Assembly (NCBI RefSeq): GCF_039522025.1
Contig: NZ_BAAADB010000004.1
Span: 62,001-126,000 of the forward strand
Reading direction: 5' to 3'
From: Deinococcus depolymerans
GTDB lineage: Bacteria > Deinococcota > Deinococci > Deinococcales > Deinococcaceae
Length of the DNA: 64,000 nucleotides
In this document: positions 47,733 through 57,694 of the stretch, one piece after another
How the letters are laid out: every line of letters begins with the position of its first letter
Numbering within the stretch: the stretch's first letter is position 1
Translations under genes and position numbers: made by a program
Notes under the pieces: model-generated
The model's database searches: none
Told to the model about the DNA's origin: nothing
The model's input: the letters and a program-made list of their open reading frames with translations, nothing else

Positions 47733-49202
47733 ATGGTGCTCAAGCCACCCTCACATTCATCTTCCGGAGAGTGGCCCACGGATACACCCCTGCACGAGCG
47801 CAACCTGACCCGCACACGCCGCGCCAACGCCTTCCTGCGCCGCCGCCTCCTGAACGCCGCCGCGCTGCTCGGCGGGAACCTCGCCGCGTGGACCGCCGCG
47901 TGGGCCGCCATGCAGGCCCTGGTGCCCACACTGAGCCCGCCGGCCGTCCGCTGGGAGGCGCTGTTCGTCCTGCATGCCATCCTGATGGTCGGCGGGAAAC
48001 TGCTGCCCGGCTGGGGCCTGGGCGCGGTCGCGGAACTGCGGTACACCGTGCAGCTCACGGCGCTGCTGCTGCTCGGCAGCAGCCTGTCCGGGTTCATCAC
48101 GCACCGGAGCCTCGTGCGGGAAGGGCCGAACCTGCTGCTGCTGGTCCTGCTCATCCCGCTGCTGCTGCTCGCCCGCAGTCTCGTCAAGAGCCTGCTGCTG
48201 CGGCGCGGCGCGTGGGGCGTGCCGGTCGTCGTGTACGGCGGCGCCGCCACCGGCGAGCGCGTCATCTGCGCCCTGCAGCAGGAACCCGGCCTGGGCTACC
48301 ACCCGGTCGCCGTGTACGACGACGCCACCCAGCGTCAGGACACCCGGGTGGCGGGCGTGCCGGTCGCCGGTCCCACCAGCTCCTGGACGTACGAGACGCC
48401 CGTCGCGATTCTCGCGATGCCCGGCGCTCCCCGCGCCCGGCAGGTGCAGCTGCTCGACGGGCCGCTCAGCGTGTACCGCAGCGTCATCGTGATTCCCGAC
48501 CTGTTCGACGTGCAGTCCCTCTGGGCGCGCACGCAGGACCTCGGCGGGATTCTCGGCGTGCGCCTCAACCAGAAGCTCGCCGATCCGGTCGCGCGGCGCA
48601 CCAAACGCCTGCTCGACCTGACCGCCGTGACCGTGACCGCGCCCGTCTGGGTTCCGCTGTGCCTGCTCATCGGCCTGCTGATCTGGCTGGAGGACCGCCA
48701 GAGCCCGCTGTTCCTGCAGCCCCGCGTGGGCCTGGGCGGCGTGACCTTCAACACCTGGAAGTTCCGGACCATGCTCCCGGACGCCGAGGCGGTCCTGCAG
48801 ACGCGCCTCGCGCAGGACGCCGCGCTGCGCGAGGAGTGGGAAGCGAACTTCAAGTTACGGCGCGACCCGCGCATTACCCGCACCGGCCGGTTCCTGCGCA
48901 AGACCAGCCTCGACGAACTCCCGCAACTCGTGAACGTCCTGAAAGGGGAGATGGCCCTCGTCGGCCCCCGCCCCCTGCCCGCCTACCACCACGACCTCCT
49001 GCCTGCCTTCGTGCAGCACCTGCGCCGCGAGATGCGTCCCGGCATGACCGGCCTGTGGCAGGTCTCCGGCCGCAGCGACGCCGGGAACGACGGCATGATC
49101 CAGCACGACCCGTACTACGTCCGCAACTGGTCCGTCTGGCTCGACGCCGTGATCCTGCTGCGCACCTTCCGCGCGGTGCTGCGCAGCGCCGGCGCCTACT
49201 GA
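47733..49202 (+). CDS. Undecaprenyl-phosphate sugar phosphotransferase (WbaP type)
   Basis: A 489-residue polyisoprenyl-phosphate hexose-1-phosphate transferase that starts repeat-unit synthesis. Four to five N-terminal transmembrane segments, then a Rossmann-like CoA-binding-type domain (about 160-270), a hairpin helix (about 295-325) and the catalytic domain: RRTKRLLDLTAVTVTAPVW, FNTWKFRTML, TRTGRFLRKTSLDELPQLVN, MALVGPRPLP and GMTGLWQVSGRS. Likely donor UDP-Glc or UDP-Gal by family. It is followed by the Wzz/BY-kinase gene. Confidence 0.9.
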   Translation: MVLKPPSHSSSGEWPTDTPLHERNLTRTRRANAFLRRRLLNAAALLGGNLAAWTAAWAAMQALVPTLSPPAVRWEALFVLHAILMVGGKLLPGWGLGAVAELRYTVQLTALLLLGSSLSGFITHRSLVREGPNLLLLVLLIPLLLLARSLVKSLLLRRGAWGVPVVVYGGAATGERVICALQQEPGLGYHPVAVYDDATQRQDTRVAGVPVAGPTSSWTYETPVAILAMPGAPRARQVQLLDGPLSVYRSVIVIPDLFDVQSLWARTQDLGGILGVRLNQKLADPVARRTKRLLDLTAVTVTAPVWVPLCLLIGLLIWLEDRQSPLFLQPRVGLGGVTFNTWKFRTMLPDAEAVLQTRLAQDAALREEWEANFKLRRDPRITRTGRFLRKTSLDELPQLVNVLKGEMALVGPRPLPAYHHDLLPAFVQHLRREMRPGMTGLWQVSGRSDAGNDGMIQHDPYYVRNWSVWLDAVILLRTFRAVLRSAGAY

Positions 49203-49257
49203 CCCTGCCCCGCCGCGACCACGCGGCGCCCCTCACCCACCCGAGGCCCCACCCTTC

Positions 49258-50898
49258 ATGACCCTGAACCCCGACGCGCCCAACCGTAATTCCGACGACA
49301 TCGATCTCCTGCAGGTCCTCGAGACCCTGCGCCGCGCCTGGGTGCCGCTGGCCGTGACGCCGGTCGCACTGGCGGCCGGCACGTTCCTGCTCAGCAGCCG
49401 TCAGGCGCCCACCTTCGAGTCCGGCACCAGCCTGATGTCCAGCATGCCCGACACCTCCAACGACACCCTCAAGGGCGCGTCCGTCACCGCCAGCCAGCTG
49501 CCGCAGGGCGCGGTGGACGAGGTCATCCACTCCCGCGCGAGCGTCACCCGCATCCTCGACATCATCGGGAAGTCCGACCTGCCCGCCCCCATCAAGGCGA
49601 AGATCGGCTCGGACCTGAGTAACGAGCTCGCCAACGACCGCTACGCCCGCGTGACCGTCAAGGCCCGCCTGGACCAGCAGCAGCGCGGCGTGTACGACCT
49701 GAAGGCCAGCGCCGAGAGCCCCGAGGCGGCCCGCGTGCTCGCCAACGCCGCCGCGAGCGCCCTGCTCGCCTGGGACGTGGAACGCGCCCGCAGCGGCGTC
49801 GCCCGCGCCCGCGAGAACCTGCAGCGGCAACTCGACAACCTCAACGCCCGCCTCGGCGCGCTCACGCCCGGCAGCCTCGAGGCGCAGAGCCTCGTGGCCG
49901 CCCGCGGGCAACTGCTGCTCAACCTCTCGCAGGCGACCGTCTTCGAGGAGGGCGCCAGCGGGAACCTCACGCTGCTGTCCGAGGCGAACGCCCCGCGCCG
50001 GCCCGTGTCCCCCAAACCCCTGCGGAACGCCGCGCTGGTGTTCCTGCTCAGCCTGTTCGCCGGGGCGGGCGTGGCCCTGCTTGTGGACGCCCTGCGCCGC
50101 CGCGTCCGGAACGCCAGCGACCTGCTGCAACTCGGCGTGAACACCCTGGGGGAACTCCCGCGCCTGACGCGCGCCAAGCGCGGCGCGATGGTCGGCCTCG
50201 CCCGCACCGGGGACCTGTACGAACCCAGCGGCTTCATCCGCGTGAACCTCGCCGCCACCCTCCCCGAGCAGCACGCCGTCATCGCCGTCACCAGCCCCCG
50301 CCCCGCCGAGGGCAAGAGCACGGTCGTCGCCACCACCGCCGCGTCCTACAGCTCCGCCGGGAAGCGCGTCCTGGTGATCGACCTCGACCTGCACCGCCCC
50401 TCGCAGCAGGAGTACTGGTCCGTCGCCGGCCGCCCCTGGGTGGCGCTGCCCGGCAACACCGTCCCGCTGCGCTGCGACGTCACCCTCGCCATCGAGCACC
50501 CCAGCCAGGCCAGCGCGCTGGACGTCGGCGGCGGCATTCACGTCCTGCCGGCCGGCGAGACCGGCCGCAAGGCCGCCAGCCTGCTGTCCCGCCCGGACCT
50601 GCCGGACCTGCTGCGCCGCTGGGCGCAGAACTACGACATCGTCATCATCGACACGCCGCCCGTCCTGGCGCTCGCGGACGCCTACGTGATCGGCCGTTCC
50701 CTCGACGGCATGATGCTCGTCGTGGAAAGCGGGGAGACCAGCGTGCCCGAGGTGCAGCGCGTCCTGACCACCTTCGCCAGCACCGGCACGCCCCTGATGG
50801 GCGTCGTGATCAACATGGTCAACCGCAGCAACCAGGGGTACTACTACAACTACAACTACCACAGCCGCCTGACCCCGCCGGCCACGCCGTCCCGCTGA
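49258..50898 (+). CDS. Wzz/BY-kinase chain-length regulator
   Basis: A 546-residue fusion of a Wzz-type chain-length domain (two transmembrane segments at about 30-48 and 258-278) and a cytoplasmic bacterial tyrosine kinase. Kinase motifs are Walker A AEGKST (about 349), Walker A' VLVIDLDLHRPS (about 372) and Walker B YDIVIIDTPPVL (about 460). The tail GYYYNYNYHSRL is the Tyr cluster that is autophosphorylated in this family. It sets polymer length with the flippase and polymerase. ATG at 49258, 55 bp after the initiating transferase. Confidence 0.9.
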   Translation: MTLNPDAPNRNSDDIDLLQVLETLRRAWVPLAVTPVALAAGTFLLSSRQAPTFESGTSLMSSMPDTSNDTLKGASVTASQLPQGAVDEVIHSRASVTRILDIIGKSDLPAPIKAKIGSDLSNELANDRYARVTVKARLDQQQRGVYDLKASAESPEAARVLANAAASALLAWDVERARSGVARARENLQRQLDNLNARLGALTPGSLEAQSLVAARGQLLLNLSQATVFEEGASGNLTLLSEANAPRRPVSPKPLRNAALVFLLSLFAGAGVALLVDALRRRVRNASDLLQLGVNTLGELPRLTRAKRGAMVGLARTGDLYEPSGFIRVNLAATLPEQHAVIAVTSPRPAEGKSTVVATTAASYSSAGKRVLVIDLDLHRPSQQEYWSVAGRPWVALPGNTVPLRCDVTLAIEHPSQASALDVGGGIHVLPAGETGRKAASLLSRPDLPDLLRRWAQNYDIVIIDTPPVLALADAYVIGRSLDGMMLVVESGETSVPEVQRVLTTFASTGTPLMGVVINMVNRSNQGYYYNYNYHSRLTPPATPSR

Positions 50899-51031
50899 CC
50901 CGCCCTGGGGCCCCGCGCCTGCACCCGCGCGGCAGTGCTACCCTGAGCGGCGCGGGAGGTGACGCCCGACCCGGTTCCCCCGTTCACCCCCGGCCCGGTC
51001 GTGACGCCGGTCCCTTCCGCAAGCCCCGCCC

Positions 51032-51070
51032 GCGGCACCCGCTCCCCCCAGAGCCGGGTGCCGCGTTTCT
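51032..51070 (+). terminator. Terminator after the BY-kinase gene
   Basis: GCGGCACCC-GCTC pairs with GAGC-CGGGTGCCGC, followed by GTTTCT. It closes the wbaP/wzz transcript. Confidence 0.6.
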
Positions 51071-51123
51071 GACCGCCCGGCCCCCGCTGCTGGAAATGAC
51101 CGTTGCGCGGAGCCGCACCCTGC

Positions 51124-51129
51124 GATACT
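51124..51129 (+). promoter_or_regulatory. -10 box GATACT of the 51137 gene
   Basis: GATACT ends 7 nt before the GTG at 51137; no ribosome site, so a leaderless transcript fits. Confidence 0.5.
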
Positions 51130-51136
51130 CGGTTCC

Positions 51137-51406
51137 GTGAGTTCCGTCATCTTCGAGTCCAACCACCGTCGCCGTCACGCTCACACCCGCCGCTGCGTCC
51201 GCCGCGCCCTGCGCCGCCGCCTGCCGGTCATCGTCGCGGCGGGCGCCGGGACGGGCCTCGCCGCGTCCCTGCTGGCCCTTCCGCCGCTCGCGGGCGTGGT
51301 GGGCGCCCTCGGGGCTGCCACCGCCCTCGCCGGTCGCGTCAGCTGGCGCGCCTTCCAGCGGCACCGCGACGACCTGCCCGAAACCCGCCCGATCCGCGTG
51401 CCCTGA
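51137..51406 (+). CDS. Small Arg-rich membrane protein, unknown function
   Basis: 89 residues: an Arg/His-rich N-terminus (NHRRRHAHTRRCVRRALRRR), then two short hydrophobic segments (VIVAAGAGTGLAASLLALP and VVGALGAATALAG) forming a likely helical hairpin, and a basic tail. No family recognised. The GTG start is supported by a leaderless -10 box. The TGA is immediately followed by a dispersed repeat. Confidence 0.55.
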   Translation: MSSVIFESNHRRRHAHTRRCVRRALRRRLPVIVAAGAGTGLAASLLALPPLAGVVGALGAATALAGRVSWRAFQRHRDDLPETRPIRVP

Positions 51407-51537
51407 CACGGACTCCGATTGAATGGCTTACAAAGCCGTTCAATCCGAGCGAAGCGAGTGGGAGAAAACCGGGTTCCGGACGTGGAGTTAACAGATCGGT
51501 GATGTTCCGTGTGAACGAAACAAACGGCAGTCCGTAT
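51406..51537 (-). repeat. SNR-like dispersed repeat, full inverted copy
   Basis: From ACACGGACTCCGATTGAATGG to ACGGCAGTCCGTAT. Its first base is the last base of the preceding stop codon. Confidence 0.85.
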
Positions 51538-51588
51538 GACACGGACCCCGGTCGAACGGTTCACCCAGCCGTTCGACCGGACCCTGGA

Positions 51589-53283
51589 TCAGTCGGCCTG
51601 ATGAACGGCGATCCGGTTGCGGCCCTGCGCCTTGGCCCGGTACAGCGCCTGGTCCGCCTGCCGGACCAGCACGGTCAGGTCACCGCGGTCTGCGGTGGTC
51701 GTCGTCACCCCGACCGACACGGTGACCGTCAGGCCGCCGCTGTCCGGGGCGGACAGCACCAGGGCCTGCGCGGCGGACCGGAGCGTCTCGGCACGCTCCC
51801 GGGCCGCGTCGGGCGCGCAGTTGGGCAGCATGACCACGAACTCCTCCCCGCCGTAACGGCACACGACGTCCTCCTCCCGGAACAGCCGGCCCAGCACGTG
51901 CCCCAGCCGGCGCAGCACCATGTCGCCCACCGCGTGCCCGTGCACGTCGTTGAACTGCTTGAAGTGATCCACGTCCAGCATCAGGATGCTGAGCGGCCAG
52001 CCCTGCCGGTACGCGCGGGCCAGCTCGCGGGTGCCGGTCTCCTCGAAGTAACGGCGGTTGTACAGCCCGGTCAGCGGATCACGCACACTCTGGTGCCGCA
52101 GCGTCTCCTTGAGGCGCAGGTTCGCCAGCGCGAGCGCCAGACGGTCCGCGAAACGCCGCGCCAGGTCCCCGGCCTCCAGCGCGGCCCGGCCGTCCGGGAA
52201 CTGCAGCGTCACCACGCCCAGCGTCTCGCCCTGCGCGCTGAGCGTCAGGCACAGCGTGCCGCCCGCCGCGCGGTCGTGCCGGCAGCGCGGGGCGGGCAGG
52301 TCCGGGCCGGCCGCGTGGTCCGAACCCAGGCGTGACGCCCAGCATTCCTCCGGCAGCCACGTTCCCCCGCCCGGCGCGGCGCCCCACGCGGCCAGCCGTT
52401 CGAGTACGTTGCGGGATTCCGCCAGCAGCGACACGCTCCCACCGGCCGGGAACAGCGCCGGCGCGACCCGGGCGATCACGTCCGCCGCCTCGCCCTGCGC
52501 CTCGCAGGCCTGCATGAACACGCCCAGCTGACTGAGGGCGTGCAGTTCGGTGGTGCTGGCCTGCACGAGGCTCTCCACCCGCGCTTCCAGGGTGCGCTGC
52601 AGAACCTGCTGCTCCTGCAGGGTCCGCTGCAGCGACGCGGTCATGTCGTTGAAGTGCGCGGCGATGACGCTCAGCTCGTCCTGCCCCCGGACCGGCACGC
52701 GCACGCTCAGGTCACCGGCCCGCACGCGCTCGGTGGCCAGCAGCAGCGGCCCGGTCAGGGACCGGACGCGGCGCAGCATCAGCAGGCCCAGGGCCGCGCC
52801 GAGCAGCGCCGTGAGCGGCAGACCGATCAGCACCGCCCACTGCGCCGCGTCGACACGGCGCTGCGTGAGGGCCCGCCGCTCGGCGAGCAGCGCGTTCTCG
52901 ACCGACACCAGTTCCCGCGCGACCGGCAGGTTCTGCTGCAGGCGCGCGGCCAGGTCCGTGTCCTGCGCCCCGAACAGCGCGTCCCGCCACTGCTGCAGGC
53001 GACGCTGCTGCGCCGGGCTGTCCCGCAACAGCGAGAAGGTGTCCGCCCAGGTGCGGTCGAAGGTCCGCCGGCTGGTCTCGTCGGGCCTGATCAGCCACTG
53101 ACGTTCGAGCACCTGCAGGTTGCGCACCTGTTCGATCACGTCGCGGGTGTGCGTGACCAGCAGGGCGCTGCGCCGGTACTCCTGAAATGCCGTCAGACTC
53201 AGCACGGTCACCGTGATGATGGCCAGCACCGGCAGGATGAACCCCAGCAGGAGCTGCCGTTCCAGGGACCGGCGTACAGGCAT
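51589..53283 (-). CDS. CHASE3/HAMP/GAF diguanylate cyclase
   Basis: A 564-residue sensor. A transmembrane helix (about 10-30), a periplasmic four-helix-like segment with QVRNLQVLERQWLIRPDETS as in CHASE3 domains, a second helix (about 150-172), HAMP (about 173-225), a coiled coil, a GAF-type domain (about 250-390) and a GGDEF domain: SVRDPLTGLYNRRYFEETG, LDVDHFKQFNDVHG and CRYGGEEFVVMLP (about 475). The active site is intact, so it should make c-di-GMP in response to an envelope signal. TACTCT 8 nt before the ATG indicates a leaderless start. Confidence 0.85.
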   Translation of the reverse strand: MPVRRSLERQLLLGFILPVLAIITVTVLSLTAFQEYRRSALLVTHTRDVIEQVRNLQVLERQWLIRPDETSRRTFDRTWADTFSLLRDSPAQQRRLQQWRDALFGAQDTDLAARLQQNLPVARELVSVENALLAERRALTQRRVDAAQWAVLIGLPLTALLGAALGLLMLRRVRSLTGPLLLATERVRAGDLSVRVPVRGQDELSVIAAHFNDMTASLQRTLQEQQVLQRTLEARVESLVQASTTELHALSQLGVFMQACEAQGEAADVIARVAPALFPAGGSVSLLAESRNVLERLAAWGAAPGGGTWLPEECWASRLGSDHAAGPDLPAPRCRHDRAAGGTLCLTLSAQGETLGVVTLQFPDGRAALEAGDLARRFADRLALALANLRLKETLRHQSVRDPLTGLYNRRYFEETGTRELARAYRQGWPLSILMLDVDHFKQFNDVHGHAVGDMVLRRLGHVLGRLFREEDVVCRYGGEEFVVMLPNCAPDAARERAETLRSAAQALVLSAPDSGGLTVTVSVGVTTTTADRGDLTVLVRQADQALYRAKAQGRNRIAVHQAD

Positions 53284-53376
53284 AGAATTTCAGAGTACCT
53301 GACGCAAAACGGCGCCACACACGGACCCGCGGCGCGGCGCCTTCATGGAAACCAGAGATTCCGGAGGGGGCGCGCG

Positions 53377-56300
53377 TCAGGAGCCTCGCTTCTCCCGGTA
53401 CATCGCCATGTCCGCCTCCTGCAGCAGCTGCTCCCCGTTCAGGTCCGCTCCCCCCAGGGTCGCGGTTCCCATGTTCAGTTCCAGCGGCCCCAGCGGGAAC
53501 GGTTCGGCTTTCAGCGCGGCCCGCAGCCGCGCCCGCACCAGTCCCGCCGCGTCTGCCGGCGTGCGCGGCAGCAGCACCGCGAACTCGTCACCGCCCCAGC
53601 GGAACACCGTGTCCTCAGTGCGGACCGTGTCCCGCAGGACCCGCGCGACCAGCACCAGCGCCTCGTCCCCCACCGGGTGCCCCAGCTGGTCGTTCACGCT
53701 CTTGAAGCGGCGGATGTCCGCCACGATCAGCGACAGCGGCTCCCCGTGCCGGCGCGCCCGCGACACCTCCCGGCCGAGGGTCTCCGTGAACGCCCGGCGG
53801 TTCGGCAGGCCCGTCAGCAGGTCCGTGCGGGCCGCCAGGTGAATCTGCGCCCGCAGGCTCGCCTCGTGCAGCAGCAGCGCCGCCTGCGCCGCGAAGGCCT
53901 GCACGACCACCACCGAATCCTCCCCGAAGGCGTCCACGTCCGCGCCGCTGTCGATGTTCAGGAAACCGTACACCTCCCCGCCCGACAGGACCGGCACGCC
54001 GATGTTCGCGGTGATGTCCGCCAGGCTCGGCAGCGGTTCGGGCGTCCACGTCTCCCCACGGTAGTACCCGCTGCCCTGCGCGGTGATCGTGCCGCCGCGC
54101 AGCACGCGCGGCCGGCCCGCGTTCCACGCCTCCTCACCCAGCCCGTACCACTCGTCGCGCAGCGCCTGCGCGTCGTACTGCACGTCCTGCAACTCCGCGG
54201 CCGGGTACCCCACCGACGCCGCGTACCGGAACGGTCCGTCCGTGCGCACCAGGAAGGACCCGCGCTGCGCGCCGGGCGTCAACTCGATCGCCTTGCGCAG
54301 CAGCAGCAGGTAGGCGTCCTCCACCGGGCAGCGCAGCAGCTCCCGGTGCAGCTCCAGCACCGCCCGGCGGTAGCGTTCGGACTGCACGCGCTCGTACTCC
54401 GCTCCGAGCAGGAACGACGCCTGACGCAGCAGGCCCAGCTCGCCGGCCTGCCACGTCGCGCCCGGCAGGGACAGCCAGAACGCCACCCGCACCGCGTACT
54501 TCCCCGCCACCGGCACGAGCGCGCCGTCCGGCTCGACGATCAGTTCGCCCGCCCGCACCCGCCGCAGGTCCTCGGCTGTGAACGTCCGCGCGGCGGGCGT
54601 CCCGGCGTCCCAGGCCGGTTCGCGCACCAGCTGTCCCGCCCGGACCCGCAGGCCCATCAGGCCCCGCGCGTGGAACATCCGGCAGAATTCCAGCGACGCG
54701 CTGCCCAGCGTGAGCGCCTCCTCGCCCGCCCCGGTCAGCCGCTGCGCCAGCCGGTACAGCTGCCGGTGCTGCTCGAGGTTCACGACGGTTCCCGCGATGT
54801 GCGCCACGTTCGCGCGGAACGCCTGGAACGCCCCGAACCCGGCGTGGTCCGGCCCGCCCTGCCACGCCACGGCCAGCGGGTCCCGCGGATCCACCCGGAC
54901 CAGTTCACTGCGCAGCGCCCCCACCGCCTCGGACAGCCGCTCCCGGAACGCCTCCTCGCTCTGACAGGGCAGCAGCTGCTCGAGCACCCGCTGGTACGCC
55001 GCTGCCGGCACGGCCCGCGCGCCCGCCACGCCCCCCTGCGGCGTGAAGCTGAGCCCCAGCCCCTCATGCGCCGCCCGCGGCCGCCCGAACAGGTACCCCT
55101 GGGCGTACTGACAGCCCAGCGAACGCACCAGCAGGAACTGCTCCTCGGTCTCCACGCCCTCGGCGACCGTTTCCACGCCCAGCTGCTGCGCGATGGTCGC
55201 GATGGCCTCCAGCACCGCGACCGTGCCGCTCTCCGGCCGGGCCGGCGACACGAACGACCGGTCGATCTTCAGGGCGCTCACCGGCAGGCTCGGCAGGTAA
55301 CTCAGGCTGGAGTACCCGGTCCCGAAATCATCGATCGACACCGACACCCCCAGGTCCCGCAGCGCCCGGAGCCGCGCGAGCACCCGCGCGGTCCCCTGCA
55401 TCACCACGCTTTCCGTCACCTCCAGCTCCAGCGCTCCCGGCGGCAGCCCCGTCTCGCGCAGCGCGTCCCTGACGACCTCCACGAATCCCCCGTCACTGAA
55501 CTGCACCGCCGAGACATTCACCGCCACCTGCAGCGACGGGTACGCCCCCGCCCGCCACGCCGCGCCCTGCCGGCAGGCCTCACGCAGCACCCAGTGGCCG
55601 ATCCGCGTGATCAGCCCCGTCTCCTCCGCGATGGGAATGAACACGTCCGGCCGCACGTTCCCCAGCTCCGGATGCTGCCAGCGCAGCAGGGCCTCCACCC
55701 CGAACAGCGCGCCCGAATCGAGCCGCACCTTCGGCTGGTAATGCAGGGTCAACTGCCCCTCGGCCAGCGCGTCGCGCAGCGCCGTGGCAATCTCGAAACG
55801 CTGCCGGGACGATTCGAGCAGTCCCCACTCGAACACCGCCACGTCCGCCCCGCCGGGCCGCAGCGACCGCCGCGCCAGGTCCGCGTACTGCACGAACTGC
55901 GCGGCGCTCAGCGCTGAGCCGGGGCCCTCCACCACGTGCAGCCCCACCTTCGGACTGAGAGACAGCCGCCGGCCCTTCACCGTCAGCGGTGACCGCACCG
56001 CGTCCGCGCACGCCTGCGCGCGCACCTCCGCCTGCGCCCGGTCCGTGGCGGGCAGCACCACGATGAACTGCCCGGCGGACAGTTTCGCCAGCAGCTCGTC
56101 CGGCCCGCACAGGGCCGTCAGCCGCCGCGCCGTCTCGGCGAGCAGCAGGTCCCCCGCGTCGTGCCCCAGCTGCTCGCTGATCGCCTCGAGGTTCCCGGTG
56201 TTCACGGCCAGCACCGACAGCGGGAACGGCCCCAGCCGCAGCCGCTCTCCAAGCACCTCTTCCAGCCGCAGCCGGTTCGCGGCGCCCGTCACCACGTCCA

Positions 56301-57516
56301 GGTTCGCCTGGTGCCCCAGCGCCGCGAGTGCCCGCGCGTGACTCACCACCATCGCCGCCGCGTGCCGGGTCTGCTCCAGCGTGCCCAGCACCGCGTCCGG
56401 GAACGCCCCCCGCTGCCGCGCGAACAGCGCCACCGTGCCCGTCACCTGCCCCGCCCGGTCGTGCAGCGGCAGCGACACCACCGCCCGCAGGTCGTGCTTC
56501 ACGATCAGGTCCCGGTACACCTCGCAGAACGGATCGTTGAACATGTCCGTCACCACCACCCGGCGGTCCAGGGCCGCCGCCGTCCCGCAGGCGCCCATCC
56601 CCACCTCCGCCGGCACCTGCAACGCGGGCCACAGGGACGCCGGCAGGCTCGGCGCCGCCGCCGCCCGCAACCGCCCGTCCGTGGCGTCCAGCAGCATCAC
56701 CAGGCTCAGGTACCCCGGACACGCCACTTCCAGGTGGCGGCCCACCATCTCCAGCAGGCGAGACAGCGGCGCTCCCCTCAGGGCCGATTCCAGCACCTCG
56801 GTATGCGCCGCCTGTTCCTGCTCCGCCCAGCGGCGCGCCGTGACATCCTGGAACGACACCTGCAGCCCCCCCCGGTGCGGGTGGACGCTCACCTCGAACC
56901 ACTGATCCACCGCCGCCAGGTGCACGGTCTGGCGGAACGGCCGCCCACCGGCCATGGCGCGGCGCAGCGCGCCGTCCACGCCGGCCGACAGCACCCGCGG
57001 GAAGACCTCCCACAGCGTTGAGCCCAGCGGCCGGGTCGTCACCTCCGGCCGCACGAAGCGCCGCGCGGCCGGATTCAGGTACGTCAGGCGCCACGCCCGG
57101 TCCACCAGCAGCACCGCCTGCTCGAAATGATCGAACAGCGCCCGCAGCGACGCGTCCGCCCCCACCTCCGCCGCGCCGGCAGCACCACCGGCAATCGGGG
57201 TTCCGTCGCCCGACGGGTCCTCCAGCACCCACGACACCAGCGCCCCTCCGGCCGCGGAACCGGCGTCCCAGCGGTCCACCTGCACGGTGCCCGACCCCTG
57301 CGGCTCCTGCCACGCCTGCCGGTAGACGGGCAGCTGCCCCTCCAGCACCTGCGCGATTCCGCCCGCCAGGGCCCGCAGCGCCGCGGAGTCGCCCTGCGCC
57401 GCTCCCGGCAGGTACAGCTCTCCGGGCTGCAGCTGGCCCGGGCCCGCCCCCGGCACCCATCCGGAGCGGCCGACCACGCGCCCGGCGGCGTCCAGCAGCA
57501 GCGTTCCCCTCAGCAT
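53377..57516 (-). CDS. PAS-GAF-GGDEF-EAL-GAF-GGDEF cyclic-di-GMP enzyme
   Basis: A 1379-residue soluble protein. PAS (about 125-235: LTYLNPAARRFVRP), GAF (about 255-395), GGDEF-1 with a ruined active site (LSAGQFIVVLP, about 479), then EAL (about 580-825) with FGVEALLRWQHP, VAVNVSAVQF, LELEVTESVV, IDDFGTGYSSLSYLP, KIDRSFV and VAEGVETEEQF, all intact. A helical/GAF-type section (about 840-1200) follows, and a second GGDEF ending the chain with FRWGGDEFAVLLP (about 1305). It should both degrade and make c-di-GMP. A cyclase placed after EAL and a GAF is unusual. No promoter or ribosome site is obvious. Confidence 0.85.
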   Translation of the reverse strand: MLRGTLLLDAAGRVVGRSGWVPGAGPGQLQPGELYLPGAAQGDSAALRALAGGIAQVLEGQLPVYRQAWQEPQGSGTVQVDRWDAGSAAGGALVSWVLEDPSGDGTPIAGGAAGAAEVGADASLRALFDHFEQAVLLVDRAWRLTYLNPAARRFVRPEVTTRPLGSTLWEVFPRVLSAGVDGALRRAMAGGRPFRQTVHLAAVDQWFEVSVHPHRGGLQVSFQDVTARRWAEQEQAAHTEVLESALRGAPLSRLLEMVGRHLEVACPGYLSLVMLLDATDGRLRAAAAPSLPASLWPALQVPAEVGMGACGTAAALDRRVVVTDMFNDPFCEVYRDLIVKHDLRAVVSLPLHDRAGQVTGTVALFARQRGAFPDAVLGTLEQTRHAAAMVVSHARALAALGHQANLDVVTGAANRLRLEEVLGERLRLGPFPLSVLAVNTGNLEAISEQLGHDAGDLLLAETARRLTALCGPDELLAKLSAGQFIVVLPATDRAQAEVRAQACADAVRSPLTVKGRRLSLSPKVGLHVVEGPGSALSAAQFVQYADLARRSLRPGGADVAVFEWGLLESSRQRFEIATALRDALAEGQLTLHYQPKVRLDSGALFGVEALLRWQHPELGNVRPDVFIPIAEETGLITRIGHWVLREACRQGAAWRAGAYPSLQVAVNVSAVQFSDGGFVEVVRDALRETGLPPGALELEVTESVVMQGTARVLARLRALRDLGVSVSIDDFGTGYSSLSYLPSLPVSALKIDRSFVSPARPESGTVAVLEAIATIAQQLGVETVAEGVETEEQFLLVRSLGCQYAQGYLFGRPRAAHEGLGLSFTPQGGVAGARAVPAAAYQRVLEQLLPCQSEEAFRERLSEAVGALRSELVRVDPRDPLAVAWQGGPDHAGFGAFQAFRANVAHIAGTVVNLEQHRQLYRLAQRLTGAGEEALTLGSASLEFCRMFHARGLMGLRVRAGQLVREPAWDAGTPAARTFTAEDLRRVRAGELIVEPDGALVPVAGKYAVRVAFWLSLPGATWQAGELGLLRQASFLLGAEYERVQSERYRRAVLELHRELLRCPVEDAYLLLLRKAIELTPGAQRGSFLVRTDGPFRYAASVGYPAAELQDVQYDAQALRDEWYGLGEEAWNAGRPRVLRGGTITAQGSGYYRGETWTPEPLPSLADITANIGVPVLSGGEVYGFLNIDSGADVDAFGEDSVVVVQAFAAQAALLLHEASLRAQIHLAARTDLLTGLPNRRAFTETLGREVSRARRHGEPLSLIVADIRRFKSVNDQLGHPVGDEALVLVARVLRDTVRTEDTVFRWGGDEFAVLLPRTPADAAGLVRARLRAALKAEPFPLGPLELNMGTATLGGADLNGEQLLQEADMAMYREKRGS

Positions 57517-57682
57517 GACCCGGTCCGGCCGGTCAGCACGCGGCGCGTGTCGCCACCCGCCGCGCGGGCCGGCGGGACCGCGGTCCGCGCGGACGGCAGC
57601 AGCAGAGTGGACACCATGCCCCTATCATGAGCGCTGAAGCCCGGTCGGGGGAAGATGCGCCCCCCTGCCGCCCCCGGCGGCG

Positions 57683-57688
57683 TACCAT
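57683..57688 (+). promoter_or_regulatory. -10 box TACCAT of the EAL gene
   Basis: TACCAT ends 6 nt before the ATG at 57695 and there is no Shine-Dalgarno, indicating a leaderless start. Confidence 0.45.
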
Positions 57689-57694
57689 GGCCGC

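Noticed and set aside
52540..55917. Very long plus-strand open frame (over 1100 codons) opposite the two GGDEF genes
   Set aside because: It lies antisense to well-defined c-di-GMP enzymes, is low in complexity (Arg/Gln/Pro/His) and is a by-product of high GC3.
57517..57617. 34-codon minus-strand ORF (MVSTLLLPSARTAV...) before the large GGDEF-EAL gene
   Set aside because: It overlaps the next start by its stop but has no ribosome site and no features; could be a leader peptide but is not supported.
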